Positions 8,657 through 17,401 of a stretch of 48,412 nt of DNA are shown here, one piece after another. Below the pieces are notes generated by a model. That model was given only the letters and a program-made list of their open reading frames with translations, was not told the DNA's origin and ran no database searches. The position numbers and the translations under genes were made by a program. The DNA comes from Acidimicrobiia bacterium (lineage in GTDB: Bacteria; Actinomycetota; Acidimicrobiia; IMCC26256; PALSA-555): contig SHVJ01000006.1 of assembly GCA_009694295.1 (NCBI GenBank), positions 1 to 48,412 on the forward strand, in the 5' to 3' direction. Positions within the stretch are counted from its first letter, which is position 1. Every line of letters begins with the position of its first letter.

Positions 8657-9537
8657 CCACGGTCGAACGTGCCCTGGACAGCCCGGCCGCGGTCGAGGTG
8701 CAGCGCTCGTTCCCGCCGCCGTGGCTCCGCCGCGCGGGATCGTGGCTCCTGAACATCTACGCGGGACTTGCGCTCGTGTATCTGTTCATCCCGATCGCGG
8801 TGGTCGTGGCGTTCAGCTTCAACGCCGAGAACACGAACTTCAACTTCACGTGGGACGGGTTCACGTTCGCCAACTGGACCCACCCCTTCGCGGATCAGGG
8901 CCTCGTAGACGCGTTCGTGCTGAGCCTGGAGATCGCCGCGATCGCGACGGCGATCGCCGTCGTCCTCGGTGGGCTCATCGCACTCGCGCTCACGCGCTAC
9001 CGCTTCCGCGGAAGTGGCTTCGTCAACCTCTTCCTGGTGCTCCCTCTGACGACACCCGAGATCGTGCTCGGCGCCTCGCTGGCGAGCCTCTTCATCGCCA
9101 AGACCTACCCGTCTCCGGTACCCGACTCGCGCGGCTTTGCCGCGGTGCTCATCGCGCACGTGATGTTCTGCGTGAGTTTCGTGGCGCTGACCGTAAAGGC
9201 CCGCCTGCGAGGGTTCGACTGGACGCTCGAGGACGCGGCCATGGACCTCGGCGCCGGTCCGGTGCGCACCTTCACGAAGGTCACGTTCCCGTTGATGATC
9301 CCCGGGATCCTGGCCGCCGCATTGCTGAGCTTCGCCCTCTCGCTCGACGACTTCATCATCACGCAGTTCAACTCGGGTGACCAGACCACGTTCCCGATCT
9401 ACATCTACGGCGCCGCCCAGCGCGCGATCCCGCCGCAGATCCAAGTGCTGTCGTCGATGATCTTGATCGTGAGTGTCGGCATCCTCGTGACGGGCACGTT
9501 CTTCGGACGCCGGAAGGAACGCGCCGCTACGAGCTGA
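8653..9537 (+). CDS. potC: Polyamine ABC transporter permease, PotC type
   Basis: Second permease of the importer, 294 aa, with about six membrane segments. The EAA loop (LEDAAMDLGAGPVRTFTKVTFPLMIPG) contacts PotA, and LSFALSLDDFIITQF is a hallmark of PotC. It is translationally coupled to potB (ATGA). Its 3' end overlaps the convergent HIT gene by 11 bp, so there is no room for a separate terminator between the two. Confidence 0.9.
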   Translation: MTTVERALDSPAAVEVQRSFPPPWLRRAGSWLLNIYAGLALVYLFIPIAVVVAFSFNAENTNFNFTWDGFTFANWTHPFADQGLVDAFVLSLEIAAIATAIAVVLGGLIALALTRYRFRGSGFVNLFLVLPLTTPEIVLGASLASLFIAKTYPSPVPDSRGFAAVLIAHVMFCVSFVALTVKARLRGFDWTLEDAAMDLGAGPVRTFTKVTFPLMIPGILAAALLSFALSLDDFIITQFNSGDQTTFPIYIYGAAQRAIPPQIQVLSSMILIVSVGILVTGTFFGRRKERAATS

Positions 9538-9961
9538 CGCCCGTCGCTTGCCCGTCGCGGTGCGTGGATCGAAGCGCGGCCCGGATCTTCTCGGCGTTTG
9601 TCTCCAGCTCCTCAGGGCTCGCGTTTTCAGCGCGATCGAGGTGCAGATCGGACTCACCCGCGTGGATCGGCATCACATGGAGGTGCGTGTGCGGAACCTC
9701 GAGCCCGGCAATCAGCAGGCCGACGCGCAGCGGTGAGAACGCAGCCTGCACCGCCTTCCCGATCGTCTGGGCCACCGTCATGAGGTGCGCTGCGAGCGGC
9801 GGTTCGAGATCGAGCCACACGTCGACCTCGGCGCGCGGCACCACGAGCGCGTGGCCGGGGTTCACCGGGTTGATCGACAAGAAGCTCACGCACTCGTCGT
9901 CGCGCCACACGAACATGCCTGGAATCTCGCCGTCGATGATGCGCGTGAAAAGCGTCGGCAT
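9527..9961 (-). CDS. HIT-family nucleotide hydrolase
   Basis: Histidine-triad protein, 144 aa, with the catalytic HTHLHV motif (H91, H93, H95). It carries the usual N-terminal sequence (FTRIIDGEIP) and the NPGHALVVPR segment that binds the nucleotide. Such proteins hydrolyse AMP-linked compounds (HINT class); the true substrate is unknown. The start ATG lies 8 nt after a TAACCT hexamer on the minus strand, so the mRNA may be nearly leaderless. Confidence 0.88.
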   Translation of the reverse strand: MPTLFTRIIDGEIPGMFVWRDDECVSFLSINPVNPGHALVVPRAEVDVWLDLEPPLAAHLMTVAQTIGKAVQAAFSPLRVGLLIAGLEVPHTHLHVMPIHAGESDLHLDRAENASPEELETNAEKIRAALRSTHRDGQATGVSS

Positions 9962-9969
9962 GAGACACG

Positions 9970-9992
9970 AGGTTAGGCGCGGCCGGTAACCT
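9970..9992. promoter_or_regulatory. Divergent leaderless promoters, HIT and VOC genes
   Basis: Minus-strand TAACCT (9970-9975) lies 8 nt before the HIT ATG. Plus-strand TAACCT (9987-9992) lies 6 nt before the VOC GTG at 9999. Both match the actinobacterial -10 pattern TANNNT at a distance that puts transcription start at or next to the start codon. No Shine-Dalgarno is present for either gene. Confidence 0.5.
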
Positions 9993-9998
9993 CCCGCC

Positions 9999-10439
9999 GT
10001 GGCCGGCCGGGTGCATCACAGCGCGATCTGCGCACGGGACTTCGATGCGTCGTTGCGCTTCTACCGCGATGGTCTCGGTTTCGAAGTCATGATGGACAGC
10101 GAGTTCGACGGCGACTGGCCCGCGCTCTTCGGCGCCAAGGTGTCGCGATTGAACTCGGTGTTCCTTGGCGATCCGACCAACCCGGACTCGGGCATCGTGG
10201 AGCTTGTGTCATTCGCTGGGATGCCTGACGGTCCGGCGGCATCAAGTGAGCCGACGGTCGGCTTCTTCTTGCTGTCGTTGTACGTGGGTGATGTCGACGT
10301 GGTGCTCGCGCGCTTGTTCGACCTCGGCCTCGGTGGCGAGCCCACGCGCATCGCGCTGCCCGCACCCGACGGCGTTTCCGTTGCGATGGCGACCGTGCGC
10401 GACCCCGACGGCGTCTTGATCGAGCTCATCGGCAGATAG
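9999..10439 (+). CDS. VOC-superfamily (glyoxalase/dioxygenase-fold) protein
   Basis: 146 aa, two beta-alpha-beta-beta-beta units. Likely metal positions are the His in VHHSAIC, a Glu in GIVELVSF and a Glu near the C-terminus in VLIELIGR. The second-module His seen in many glyoxalases is replaced in EPTVGFFLLSLYV, so the metal set is incomplete or different and the reaction cannot be named. It heads a plus-strand run VOC-SDR-thioesterase-DUF2332, suggesting a small catabolic group. The GTG start is supported by the -10 hexamer 6 nt upstream. Confidence 0.8.
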   Translation: MAGRVHHSAICARDFDASLRFYRDGLGFEVMMDSEFDGDWPALFGAKVSRLNSVFLGDPTNPDSGIVELVSFAGMPDGPAASSEPTVGFFLLSLYVGDVDVVLARLFDLGLGGEPTRIALPAPDGVSVAMATVRDPDGVLIELIGR

Positions 10440-10454
10440 AGGAGCGAAACGACC

Positions 10455-11240
10455 GTGTTGCATCCTGAGATCACTTCTGACGACATCCGCGCGATGCACT
10501 CCGTGGACGGCCGCGTGATCATCGTCACCGGATCCGCGCAAGGTGTTGGGCGAGGCATGGCCCACCATCTCGGCAAGGCCGGGGCCACGGTGGTTGTCGC
10601 CGACTATCAGGCCGACAAGCTCCAACGCACGTGCGACGAGCTCACGTCGTTCGGTGCGCCGAACCTGGGCGTCGAAGTCGACATCCGCGACCAGGACCGC
10701 ATCAACGACATGGTGGCCAAGACCGTCGACGCGTTCGGCAGGGTCGACGGGATCATCAACAACGCCCAGACGTTCCGGGCGAACGCACCGATGGCGGAAA
10801 TCTTGGGAGAGGACGTCGACGTGTTCTACCGCTCAGGCGTCCTCGGCACGCTGTGGGCGATGCAAGCCGTCTACCCGCACATGAAGAAGGCCGGCTGGGG
10901 TCGCATCGTGAACTTCGGCTCGTCGATGGGTCGCGTCGGCGGCGCCGGGTTCGGTGCATACAACGCGTCGAAAGAGGCGATCCGCGGGATCAGCCGCACC
11001 GCGGCTCGCGAATGGGCGTCCGACGGGATCATCGTCAACGTCATCGCGCCGGCCGCCGCGCCACCGCGCGCAGCAGGCAGCGAGCACTACGAAGAGTTCA
11101 TGCGGACCTGCCCCATGCACCGCAACGGCGATCCCGAGCTCGACATCGGCCCGATCGCCCACTTCCTCTGCACCGACGCGTGCCGCTACGTCACGGGCCA
11201 CACATTCATGGTCGACGGCGGCAACTTCATGTGGTCGTAG
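10455..11240 (+). CDS. SDR-family NAD(P)-dependent oxidoreductase
   Basis: Classical short-chain dehydrogenase, 261 aa. Cofactor motif VTGSAQGVGRG (TGxxxGxG), structural NNAQ in place of the usual NNAG, catalytic Ser in NFGSSMG and YNASK for the Tyr/Lys pair. The end, GHTFMVDGGNFMW, is typical of the family. The start GTG (10455) follows AGGAG by 10 nt. The neighbouring VOC and hotdog proteins suggest a role in CoA-ester or ring metabolism, but the substrate is unknown. Confidence 0.88.
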   Translation: MLHPEITSDDIRAMHSVDGRVIIVTGSAQGVGRGMAHHLGKAGATVVVADYQADKLQRTCDELTSFGAPNLGVEVDIRDQDRINDMVAKTVDAFGRVDGIINNAQTFRANAPMAEILGEDVDVFYRSGVLGTLWAMQAVYPHMKKAGWGRIVNFGSSMGRVGGAGFGAYNASKEAIRGISRTAAREWASDGIIVNVIAPAAAPPRAAGSEHYEEFMRTCPMHRNGDPELDIGPIAHFLCTDACRYVTGHTFMVDGGNFMWS

Positions 11241-11259
11241 CGCGGAGCAAACGCAGCGG

Positions 11260-11904
11260 ATGGAGCGAGCGATAGCGAGCGGAAGTAGCGGAGTGGAAGC
11301 GGGGCAAGGCCAGGCGGCGCCGAAAACCCCTGAGAAGCGCGGTGAGAGCGCGGATTGGCAGGACGCGTGGCCGGTGCGCGGGATCTTGCAGGGGGAAGCG
11401 GCGCCGTCGGCGGGCGTCGATGCGCTGCGGGCCGAGGGGTTCAGCACGCTCTTCGATGTGGAGCCGATTCCTGAGGACGAAGACGCATATCAAGACCACC
11501 TCAACAACACGGCTGCGGTGCGCATCTTCAACGACCTGCGGATCGCGTACGTCGCCATGCGCTTCGCACCCGATTGGCCGCGCTTTATGCGCCGCAGCAA
11601 CCTGACATTGGTGGTGCGCGAGCTGCACGTGTCGTACGACAGCGAAGGGTGGATGCACGAGCGGTATGTCGGCGCCACCCGAGTCGAGCACGTACGCGGG
11701 AAGGCGTTGGTCCTCGACCAGCGTCTCGTGGAGGCGACGACCGGGCGGTCACTGTGCCGGGCATGGGTGGTGCAGCTCGTCATCAGTGCCGAAGGGCGCG
11801 TCATGGACTGCCCTGAGATGTACCTCGAGATGGTGGGGAAGGTGCAGGGCGCACCGGTGCCGCACCTCGACGCCGCTCGCACGGAATGGGGTCCGCCGGC
11901 GTGA
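11260..11904 (+). CDS. Hotdog-fold thioesterase-like protein
   Basis: About 214 aa. The C-terminal ~150 residues look like an acyl-CoA thioesterase (4HBT-like) hotdog: DHLNNTAAVRIFNDLRIAY, then alternating beta strands (LTLVVRELHVSYD, HVRGKALVLDQRLVEATTG, WVVQLVISAEGR). No universal catalytic residue can be named. The start is uncertain. The ATG (11260) and a GTG (11293) lie in purine-rich low-complexity DNA (GAGCGAGCGATAGCGAGCGG), which encodes an atypical N-terminus; the folded part begins near ADWQDAWPVRG. It overlaps the next gene by 4 bp (GTGA). Confidence 0.6.
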   Translation: MERAIASGSSGVEAGQGQAAPKTPEKRGESADWQDAWPVRGILQGEAAPSAGVDALRAEGFSTLFDVEPIPEDEDAYQDHLNNTAAVRIFNDLRIAYVAMRFAPDWPRFMRRSNLTLVVRELHVSYDSEGWMHERYVGATRVEHVRGKALVLDQRLVEATTGRSLCRAWVVQLVISAEGRVMDCPEMYLEMVGKVQGAPVPHLDAARTEWGPPA

Positions 11905-12962
11905 CCGACCCGCGCGCCGCGCTCGCCGAGCTGTTCCGTATGTACGAGATCGGCTGTTCCGCGTTGGGATCACCGTTGTGGGCCGCGATGTGCACGCGCT
12001 TCGCGTTCGAGGCTGAAGCCGGTGGCCCGGTCTTCGCGTTCCTCGAGCCGCACGCCGCCTCCACGTTTGCGGACGCGTATCCGCTGCGCATGCTCGGGGG
12101 CCTACACCGACTCGCGCTCAACGGGGACGCGCCAGAACTCGCACACCATCTTCCGTCGACGGATGGCGACGGTCACGAGGACGCGGTATGGGATGCGTTG
12201 GGAACGCTGATCGCGTCGCCACCCGCCGCGCTCTTGGACGCGCTGACTCGGCCGCCGCAGACGAACGAGGTCGGTCGCTCGGCCTCGCTCATCGGCGGCT
12301 TCCTCGTGATCGCCGACGAGACGCGCCTGCCGCTGCGCGTGCTTGAGATCGGCGCGAGCGCGGGGCTCAACCTGCGCTTCGACCAGTTCCGCTACGAGCA
12401 GGACGACGAGGGCTTCGGCCCGATTGCCTCGCCGGTGCGCTTCCCGGGGTATTGGCCGTTCGGCTCGCCGCCCTTTGACGTGCCGTTGGTCGTGGACTCG
12501 CGCCGGGGTTGCGACGTCGATCCCATCGACGTGTCGAACCCTGACGAGCGGATCACGCTGCTTTCCTATGTGTGGCCGGATCAGAGGGAGCGATTCGAAC
12601 GCACGACCGCCGCCATCGACATCGCGGCCCTCGTGCCGGCGGTCATCGACCGCGCTGACGCTGCAGCGTGGCTCGGCCAGCACTTGGCCGAGCCGGCCGC
12701 GGATCGGGCGACGGTGGTGTTCCACTCGATCATGTGGCAGTACCTCGACGAGGACACGAAGCGCGCCATCCGAGCAGTGCTCGAACTTGCCGGCGCTGCG
12801 GCGACCTCACGCGCGCCGCTTGCGTGGCTACGGCTCGAGCCCGATGAGGACGACTACACGTTCCCTCGAGTTCGACTCACGTCGTGGCCCGGCGGGACCG
12901 AGCGACTCCTGGCGCACGGCTCGTTCCACCTCGGCGCAGTGACGTGGATGCCGACGGAGTGA
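11901..12962 (+). CDS. DUF2332-family protein
   Basis: 353 aa, full length for the DUF2332 family of actinobacteria and proteobacteria. Recognisable segments are PLWAAMCTRFAFE, EIGASAGLNLRFDQFRY (a methyltransferase-like glycine-rich loop), DVDPIDVSNPDERITLLSYVWPDQ and VVFHSIMWQYLDEDT. Function is unknown, although the EIGASAGLN loop suggests a Rossmann-like fold. The start is the GTG at 11901 overlapping the previous stop, preferred to the ATG at 11886. It ends 9 bp from a convergent gene. Confidence 0.82.
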   Translation: MTDPRAALAELFRMYEIGCSALGSPLWAAMCTRFAFEAEAGGPVFAFLEPHAASTFADAYPLRMLGGLHRLALNGDAPELAHHLPSTDGDGHEDAVWDALGTLIASPPAALLDALTRPPQTNEVGRSASLIGGFLVIADETRLPLRVLEIGASAGLNLRFDQFRYEQDDEGFGPIASPVRFPGYWPFGSPPFDVPLVVDSRRGCDVDPIDVSNPDERITLLSYVWPDQRERFERTTAAIDIAALVPAVIDRADAAAWLGQHLAEPAADRATVVFHSIMWQYLDEDTKRAIRAVLELAGAAATSRAPLAWLRLEPDEDDYTFPRVRLTSWPGGTERLLAHGSFHLGAVTWMPTE

Positions 12963-12971
12963 AGCTGAAGG

Positions 12972-13796
12972 TCAGGCCCCGAGCTTGGTGAGGATCTCGC
13001 CGAGTGCGCGCACTGAGCGCGTGCAGGCCAGTTCGTAGCCCTCTTCGTCGATCTTCGGTCCGATGAGCTCGAGGTCGAAGCACCCGTCGTAGCCAGCCGC
13101 GAGCACCTGGCCGAGGATGCGGTTGAACGGGATGTCGCCGTCGCCCGGCACCAGCCGGTTCGGGGTCGAGAGCGTGCCGATCGCGTAGTCGCTCACCTGC
13201 ACGATGCGGAACGTGTCGACCCCATCGCGAACCGTGTCGGCGAATCCGCGCTCGCCCCAGCACGCGTTGGTCTCCACGCACACGCCGATCCCGAGTCGCC
13301 GAGCCACGTCGACGCAGTCGTGGAGGGAGTGGATGAAACCAACATCTGCGCGCAGCGAGTTCGTGTGCTCCAACCCGAAGGGGATCCCCCGCGAGTGCGC
13401 GTCTTGGATCACCGGCGTGAGTGCGGTCTCGAGCGCGTCGGCGGCGTCCTCCCACGCGAGCTGGCCGGCCGGCCCCGTCGTGAGGATCATGCACTCAGCG
13501 CCCACGGCTTCGGCGGCATCGACCGCGGCTCGCAGCCGGTCGCGCTGGGAGGGCCACTGCTCGGGAGTGCCGAGTTGGAACGGGCCGAGGCCGATGAGGT
13601 TGGACACGCGCAGCCCGGCGTCGCGAATCCGCCGCGCGCCCGCTTCGATGCCGGCGGCTTCCAGCTTGGCGAGCGACGCACCGATCGCGGTGATACCGGC
13701 GCGCTCGTAGAACGCGAGGTCTTGATCGAGTGTCCACGAGAACGATGAGATCGCGGACAAGGAAACCCGCGGGTGCATTGGGTCGGCGGTCCTCAT
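12972..13796 (-). CDS. Sugar-phosphate isomerase/epimerase-like TIM barrel
   Basis: 274 aa, xylose-isomerase-like TIM-barrel (AP endonuclease 2 superfamily). Candidate metal ligands are the Glu in FGLEHTNS, Glu in VCVETNACWG, Asp/His-type positions in RIVQVSDY and the Glu in CFDLELIGP. Members isomerise or epimerise small sugars or act on keto acids; the substrate cannot be read here. It overlaps the upstream SDR gene by 4 bp (ATGA), so the pair probably works on the same compound. Confidence 0.8.
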   Translation of the reverse strand: MRTADPMHPRVSLSAISSFSWTLDQDLAFYERAGITAIGASLAKLEAAGIEAGARRIRDAGLRVSNLIGLGPFQLGTPEQWPSQRDRLRAAVDAAEAVGAECMILTTGPAGQLAWEDAADALETALTPVIQDAHSRGIPFGLEHTNSLRADVGFIHSLHDCVDVARRLGIGVCVETNACWGERGFADTVRDGVDTFRIVQVSDYAIGTLSTPNRLVPGDGDIPFNRILGQVLAAGYDGCFDLELIGPKIDEEGYELACTRSVRALGEILTKLGA

Positions 13797-14575
13797 CCGA
13801 TGGTCAATGCTCGGGCGATGCTGCTGCCGCCGTCGAGCTGCAGATTGATGCCGGTGAGGAACCCCGACTCCTTACTGGCCAGGTACACCGCGGCGTGAGC
13901 AACGTCGCCCGCTTCGCCGAGTCGCGTGACGTGCATGCGCTCGAATCGCTCACGACGTTCCGGCGCGATGTCCGCATCGCGTCGTTCATTCAACACGTAC
14001 CCCGGGCTGATCGTGTTACAGCGGATGGCCTCGGCCCCGTACTCGACGGCCACGGCGCGAGACAGCGCGTTCATCGCCCCCTTGCTCGCGGCGTACGCGC
14101 ACAGTCCGCTGCTCGGTCGTTCGGCCTGCCGCGACGACACGTTGATGATCGAGCCGTGTCCGGCTGCGCGCATGTGGGGGATCGCGGCACGAATGAGCCA
14201 CATCGGCGCGGTCGCGTTCATGCGCAGGGCGTTCTCCCAGTGGGCGGTGTCCATGTCGCCCACCTTCGAATCGTGGGTCTCGACGCCTGACAACGAGCCA
14301 CCGACCGCATTGTTCACGAGGACGGTGAGCCCACCGGCCCACTTGTGTACCGCGTTGACGAGTGCCTCGCACTCCGCCTCGATCGCGATGTCGGCAGGAA
14401 AGAAGCGAGCGGTGCCGCCCGCGGTCTCGATCTGGCTCACGACGGCGGTTCCCCGCTCCACGTTGCGGCCGTGCACCGCCACGGCAGCACCTTGGCCCCC
14501 GAACTCAACCGCGATCGCCTTGCCGATCCCCGAGGTAGACCCCGTCACAAGCGCGTGCTCGCCGGCCAATCGCAT
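13793..14575 (-). CDS. SDR-family oxidoreductase
   Basis: 260 aa. TGSTSGIGKAIA cofactor motif, NNAVGGSL, catalytic Ser in INVSSRQAE and YAASKGAMN. The start is the ATG at 14573-14575, supported by a TAGGGT hexamer exactly 7 nt upstream on the minus strand (leaderless pattern) and by the family's usual length. The open frame continues upstream but is not needed. It is co-transcribed with the TIM-barrel gene. Confidence 0.88.
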   Translation of the reverse strand: MRLAGEHALVTGSTSGIGKAIAVEFGGQGAAVAVHGRNVERGTAVVSQIETAGGTARFFPADIAIEAECEALVNAVHKWAGGLTVLVNNAVGGSLSGVETHDSKVGDMDTAHWENALRMNATAPMWLIRAAIPHMRAAGHGSIINVSSRQAERPSSGLCAYAASKGAMNALSRAVAVEYGAEAIRCNTISPGYVLNERRDADIAPERRERFERMHVTRLGEAGDVAHAAVYLASKESGFLTGINLQLDGGSSIARALTIG

Positions 14576-14582
14576 GCGCCGC

Positions 14583-14588
14583 ACCCTA
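14583..14588 (-). promoter_or_regulatory. -10 element for leaderless SDR gene
   Basis: Reverse-strand TAGGGT with a 7-nt spacer to the ATG at 14575. It matches the TANNNT-plus-7 pattern seen at many genes in this window. Confidence 0.45.
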
Positions 14589-14685
14589 CGCGGCGCCCGT
14601 CGAACGCCGCCGTTGTGTGGCCTGCGCCGGGCGCGTAGCCTGGAGGGACCACTCGGCCGATCCCTCTGCCGGGTGGACCCCCCAC

Positions 14686-15792
14686 ATGATGTTGCTGATG
14701 TTGCCAAACGCGTCCCCTGTGACCCCCGTTCGGCGATCGCCACGCCGGAGTGCTGCCCTCATCAGCCTGGCGATGGCGGGCGCAATGGTGCTCGGCGCCG
14801 CGTCTCCCGTGGCCGCCAACCCGCTCGACGATGCCAAGGCCACCGTGGTTGCGGCGCAGCAGGCGGCCGACGCGGCCGCGGCGCGGTACGAAGAGGCGAT
14901 CGGGCACTACGAAGAGGTGACTGCGCAGATCGCGACCCTGCAGGCCGAGATCGCGAAGAACCGTACGGAGGCCGGAGAGCTCCGGGCGATCGCCCGTCGT
15001 CGGGCCGTCGAGGCGTACAAGGGCCGCAACTCCCTCCAGGGCGAGAGCTTCCTCACCGACAACGATCCGCTGACCGGGATCCGGCGCGAGAAGCTGCTGA
15101 GCAACACGAAGCGTCAAGAGGACAAGGCCGTCGAGCGGCTGGCGCAGATCACCGCCGACCTCGAGGACCAGCACCGCGCACTCGAGAAGCGACGCGCCGA
15201 ACAAGAGGTTGCGCTGGCAGCGGCCGAATCGGAGCAGTTGAAGGTCCAGGCGCAGCTCCAGGAGGCGCAGTCCGCACTCGATGTTCTCGAGGAGTACCTG
15301 CGCGCGGTCGCCGAAGCGCAGCGGGCGCGGGACATTGCCGCGTCGATCGCCCGCTCAGCCAGCAACCGTTCGAACGGCCGGAACTACGACGGCTCGTATG
15401 TCGCGACCGGCATCGTGTGCCCGACTCGCGGCGCGGTCTCGTTCATCGACTCATGGCACGCGCCGCGCCACCAGGGCCAACACATGGGCGTCGACCTCAT
15501 GGCCGCGCGCAACACACCAGATGTGGCGGTCGTGTCGGGGTCGGTAACGTTCAAGGCTGGGGGAACGTCAGGAAACGGCGCGTACCTGAGCGGCGATGAC
15601 GGGAACCTCTACTACTACTTCCATCTCGAGAGGTATCAGGGTGGCGCGCGTCGCGTGGCTCAGGGCGAGGTGATCGGATACGTGGGCAACACCGGTGACG
15701 CGCAGTACACCGCCACGCACACGCACTTCGAGATACACCCCGGCCATGGTGGGGCCGTGAATCCCTACCCGTCGGTCCGAGCCGTCTGCTGA
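14686..15792 (+). CDS. M23-type peptidase with coiled coil
   Basis: 368 aa, exported. The signal peptide is RRSPRRSAALISL...SPVAANP (from about residue 17, cleavage near 50). A long coiled coil follows (about 55-240, AEIAKNRTEAGELRAIARRR to EYLRAVAEAQRARD), then a C-terminal LytM domain with HxxxD-type HMGVD and the HTHFEIHP zinc motif. This plan (coiled coil plus M23) is that of EnvC/NlpD-like regulators and of RipA-like cell-wall factors. All zinc-site positions appear present, so it may be an active endopeptidase. Start ATG 14686 (or 14689); a TAGCCT hexamer at 14637-14642 could serve as -10. The 3' end overlaps convergent znuB by 28 bp. Confidence 0.85.
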   Translation: MMLLMLPNASPVTPVRRSPRRSAALISLAMAGAMVLGAASPVAANPLDDAKATVVAAQQAADAAAARYEEAIGHYEEVTAQIATLQAEIAKNRTEAGELRAIARRRAVEAYKGRNSLQGESFLTDNDPLTGIRREKLLSNTKRQEDKAVERLAQITADLEDQHRALEKRRAEQEVALAAAESEQLKVQAQLQEAQSALDVLEEYLRAVAEAQRARDIAASIARSASNRSNGRNYDGSYVATGIVCPTRGAVSFIDSWHAPRHQGQHMGVDLMAARNTPDVAVVSGSVTFKAGGTSGNGAYLSGDDGNLYYYFHLERYQGGARRVAQGEVIGYVGNTGDAQYTATHTHFEIHPGHGGAVNPYPSVRAVC

Positions 15793-16610
15793 TCACCGCG
15801 AACGAGGGCTACGACGCCGTAGAGGATCGACGCGCAGAGCACGATCGATCCACCGGCTTCGAGATCCCAGGCGCGCGCGGCGGCGAGGCCGGCGATGGCG
15901 GCCACCACGCCGATCCCCACGGCGAACAGCACGGTGTTGCGAAACGAGCGCGCGAGCAGTCGGCTCGACGCGACCGGGAGCACCATCATCGCGGCGACCA
16001 GCAGGATTCCGAGCACCCGCATGGCCGCAACGATCGTGACCGCGGTGAGGACTGAGAGTGCACCGTTGCACGCGGCAACCGGCAGGCCACTCACGCGGCT
16101 CGCTTCCTCATCGAGTGTGATCGCGAACAGCGCTCGGCCGATGACTCCGAGCACGACGAGGATCGCAATGCCGAGGCCGATGATCGTGAGCAGGTCGTTG
16201 GTGTCGAGCTCGAGGATCGAGCCGAACAAGTAGTTCTCGACGCGCTCGCCGCTCACGCCGGCTTTCCCCACCATGATCGACCCGGCCGCCAGGCCGCCGT
16301 AGAAGACCAGCGCAAGCGCGAGGTCGCCAGTCGCCCGTCCGCGACTACGGAGGATCTCGATCACCACGGCAGCGCCGATTGCGAACACGAGCGCCGTCCA
16401 CACTGGCCAGACGTCGAGCAGGAACCCGGCCGCGACGCCAGCGAACGCCACGTGCCCTACGCCGTCGCCCATCAACGACTGACGTCGTTGCACGATGAAC
16501 ACCCCGATAAGCGGCGCGCACGCCGCGATCACGACCGCGGCTGCGAGTGCGAGCTGCATCGATCCGGTGTCGAACGGCCAGAAGAACGGCACCTCGGCGA
16601 TCACGCTCAT
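15765..16610 (-). CDS. znuB: Zinc/manganese-type ABC transporter permease
   Basis: Membrane permease of the ABC-3 family, 281 aa, with eight or nine hydrophobic segments. The conserved MGDGVGHVAFAGVA motif near residue 47 and the VAMMVLP-type helix (GILLVAAMMVLPVASS) are characteristic. It overlaps znuC by 4 bp. There is no binding-protein gene (znuA) next to it, so that subunit must be encoded elsewhere. Confidence 0.85.
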   Translation of the reverse strand: MSVIAEVPFFWPFDTGSMQLALAAAVVIAACAPLIGVFIVQRRQSLMGDGVGHVAFAGVAAGFLLDVWPVWTALVFAIGAAVVIEILRSRGRATGDLALALVFYGGLAAGSIMVGKAGVSGERVENYLFGSILELDTNDLLTIIGLGIAILVVLGVIGRALFAITLDEEASRVSGLPVAACNGALSVLTAVTIVAAMRVLGILLVAAMMVLPVASSRLLARSFRNTVLFAVGIGVVAAIAGLAAARAWDLEAGGSIVLCASILYGVVALVRGDQQTARTDG

Positions 16611-17371
16611 GTGAGGCTCTCCAACCAGAGCGGCAGGTCGTCGGCGTGAACGCCCAAGCTGACACCGCGCGCCGAGAGCTCGGTTGGCCCGCCGTCGAAG
16701 ACGATCGACTGCTTCATCACGAGCACGTGGTCGAGGTCGGCCGCGACCGCACCGAGCTCGTGCGTGACCAGCAAGACCGCCGCGCCGTGCTCGCGCACTT
16801 CATGGACGACGGAGTCCCGGAACGCTCGTTGTGCTGACGCGTCCACGCCGGCCACTGGCTCGTCGAGTACCAGCAGTGCCGGCTCGCTGACGAGTGCCTT
16901 GGCGATCAGGACGCGCTGCTGCTCGCCACCCGACAGCGCGCCGACCGGTCGCCGGGCCAGCCCAGCGAGCCCAACCGCCTCGAGCACGTGCGCGACCGCT
17001 CTTCGGTCGTCTCGTGATGGTGGGCGCCACCACCCGCGTCGAGCGATCCGACCCGTTGACACAACTTCCTCGACGGTTGCCGGCAGTGCCGGAGCAAGCG
17101 AATGTCGTTGGGGCACGTATCCGATCCGCCAGCGCTCGGCGAGCGCTCGCGGCTCGCCGCCGAGGCACCGGACGAACCCGGCGTCGGGTTGGAGCAGGCC
17201 CAGTAGGAGGCGGACCAGCGTGGACTTGCCGGAGCCGTTCGGGCCGACGAGCGCGCAGAACTCGCCCGGTTCGACCCGCAGGCTCACGTCGACGACGGCC
17301 GGTGTTCCTCCGTACGAGAACGAGAGACCCTTGGCCTCGATCGCTGCCGGAGAAGGGTCCGTCTCGGCCAC
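16607..17371 (-). CDS. znuC: Zinc-type ABC transporter ATP-binding protein
   Basis: 254 aa from the GTG at 17369-17371 (257 aa if the ATG at 17380 is used). Walker A GPNGSGKST (43-51), signature LSGGEQQRV, Walker B LLVLDEPVAGVD and an H-loop in LLVTHELG. I prefer the GTG because the -10-like TAGAAT (17379-17384, minus) includes two bases of the ATG and lies exactly 7 nt before the GTG. A Zur-like palindrome covers the same hexamer. Fur/Zur-controlled zinc uptake is the likely role; manganese is possible. Confidence 0.85.
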   Translation of the reverse strand: MAETDPSPAAIEAKGLSFSYGGTPAVVDVSLRVEPGEFCALVGPNGSGKSTLVRLLLGLLQPDAGFVRCLGGEPRALAERWRIGYVPQRHSLAPALPATVEEVVSTGRIARRGWWRPPSRDDRRAVAHVLEAVGLAGLARRPVGALSGGEQQRVLIAKALVSEPALLVLDEPVAGVDASAQRAFRDSVVHEVREHGAAVLLVTHELGAVAADLDHVLVMKQSIVFDGGPTELSARGVSLGVHADDLPLWLESLT

Positions 17372-17378
17372 GAGACCC

Positions 17379-17401
17379 ATTCTAAGAGTGATTCTCAGAA
17401 T
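17379..17401 (-). promoter_or_regulatory. Zur/Fur-like operator over the znuC promoter
   Basis: ATTCTAAGA (17379-17387) and TCTCAGAAT (17393-17401) form a 23-bp inverted repeat with 8 of 9 pairs matching around GTGAT. The centre TGAGAATCACTCTTA resembles actinobacterial Zur and Fur boxes. It covers the TAGAAT -10 hexamer, so binding would block initiation. A Fur-family regulator is encoded at 21693-22124. Confidence 0.6.
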
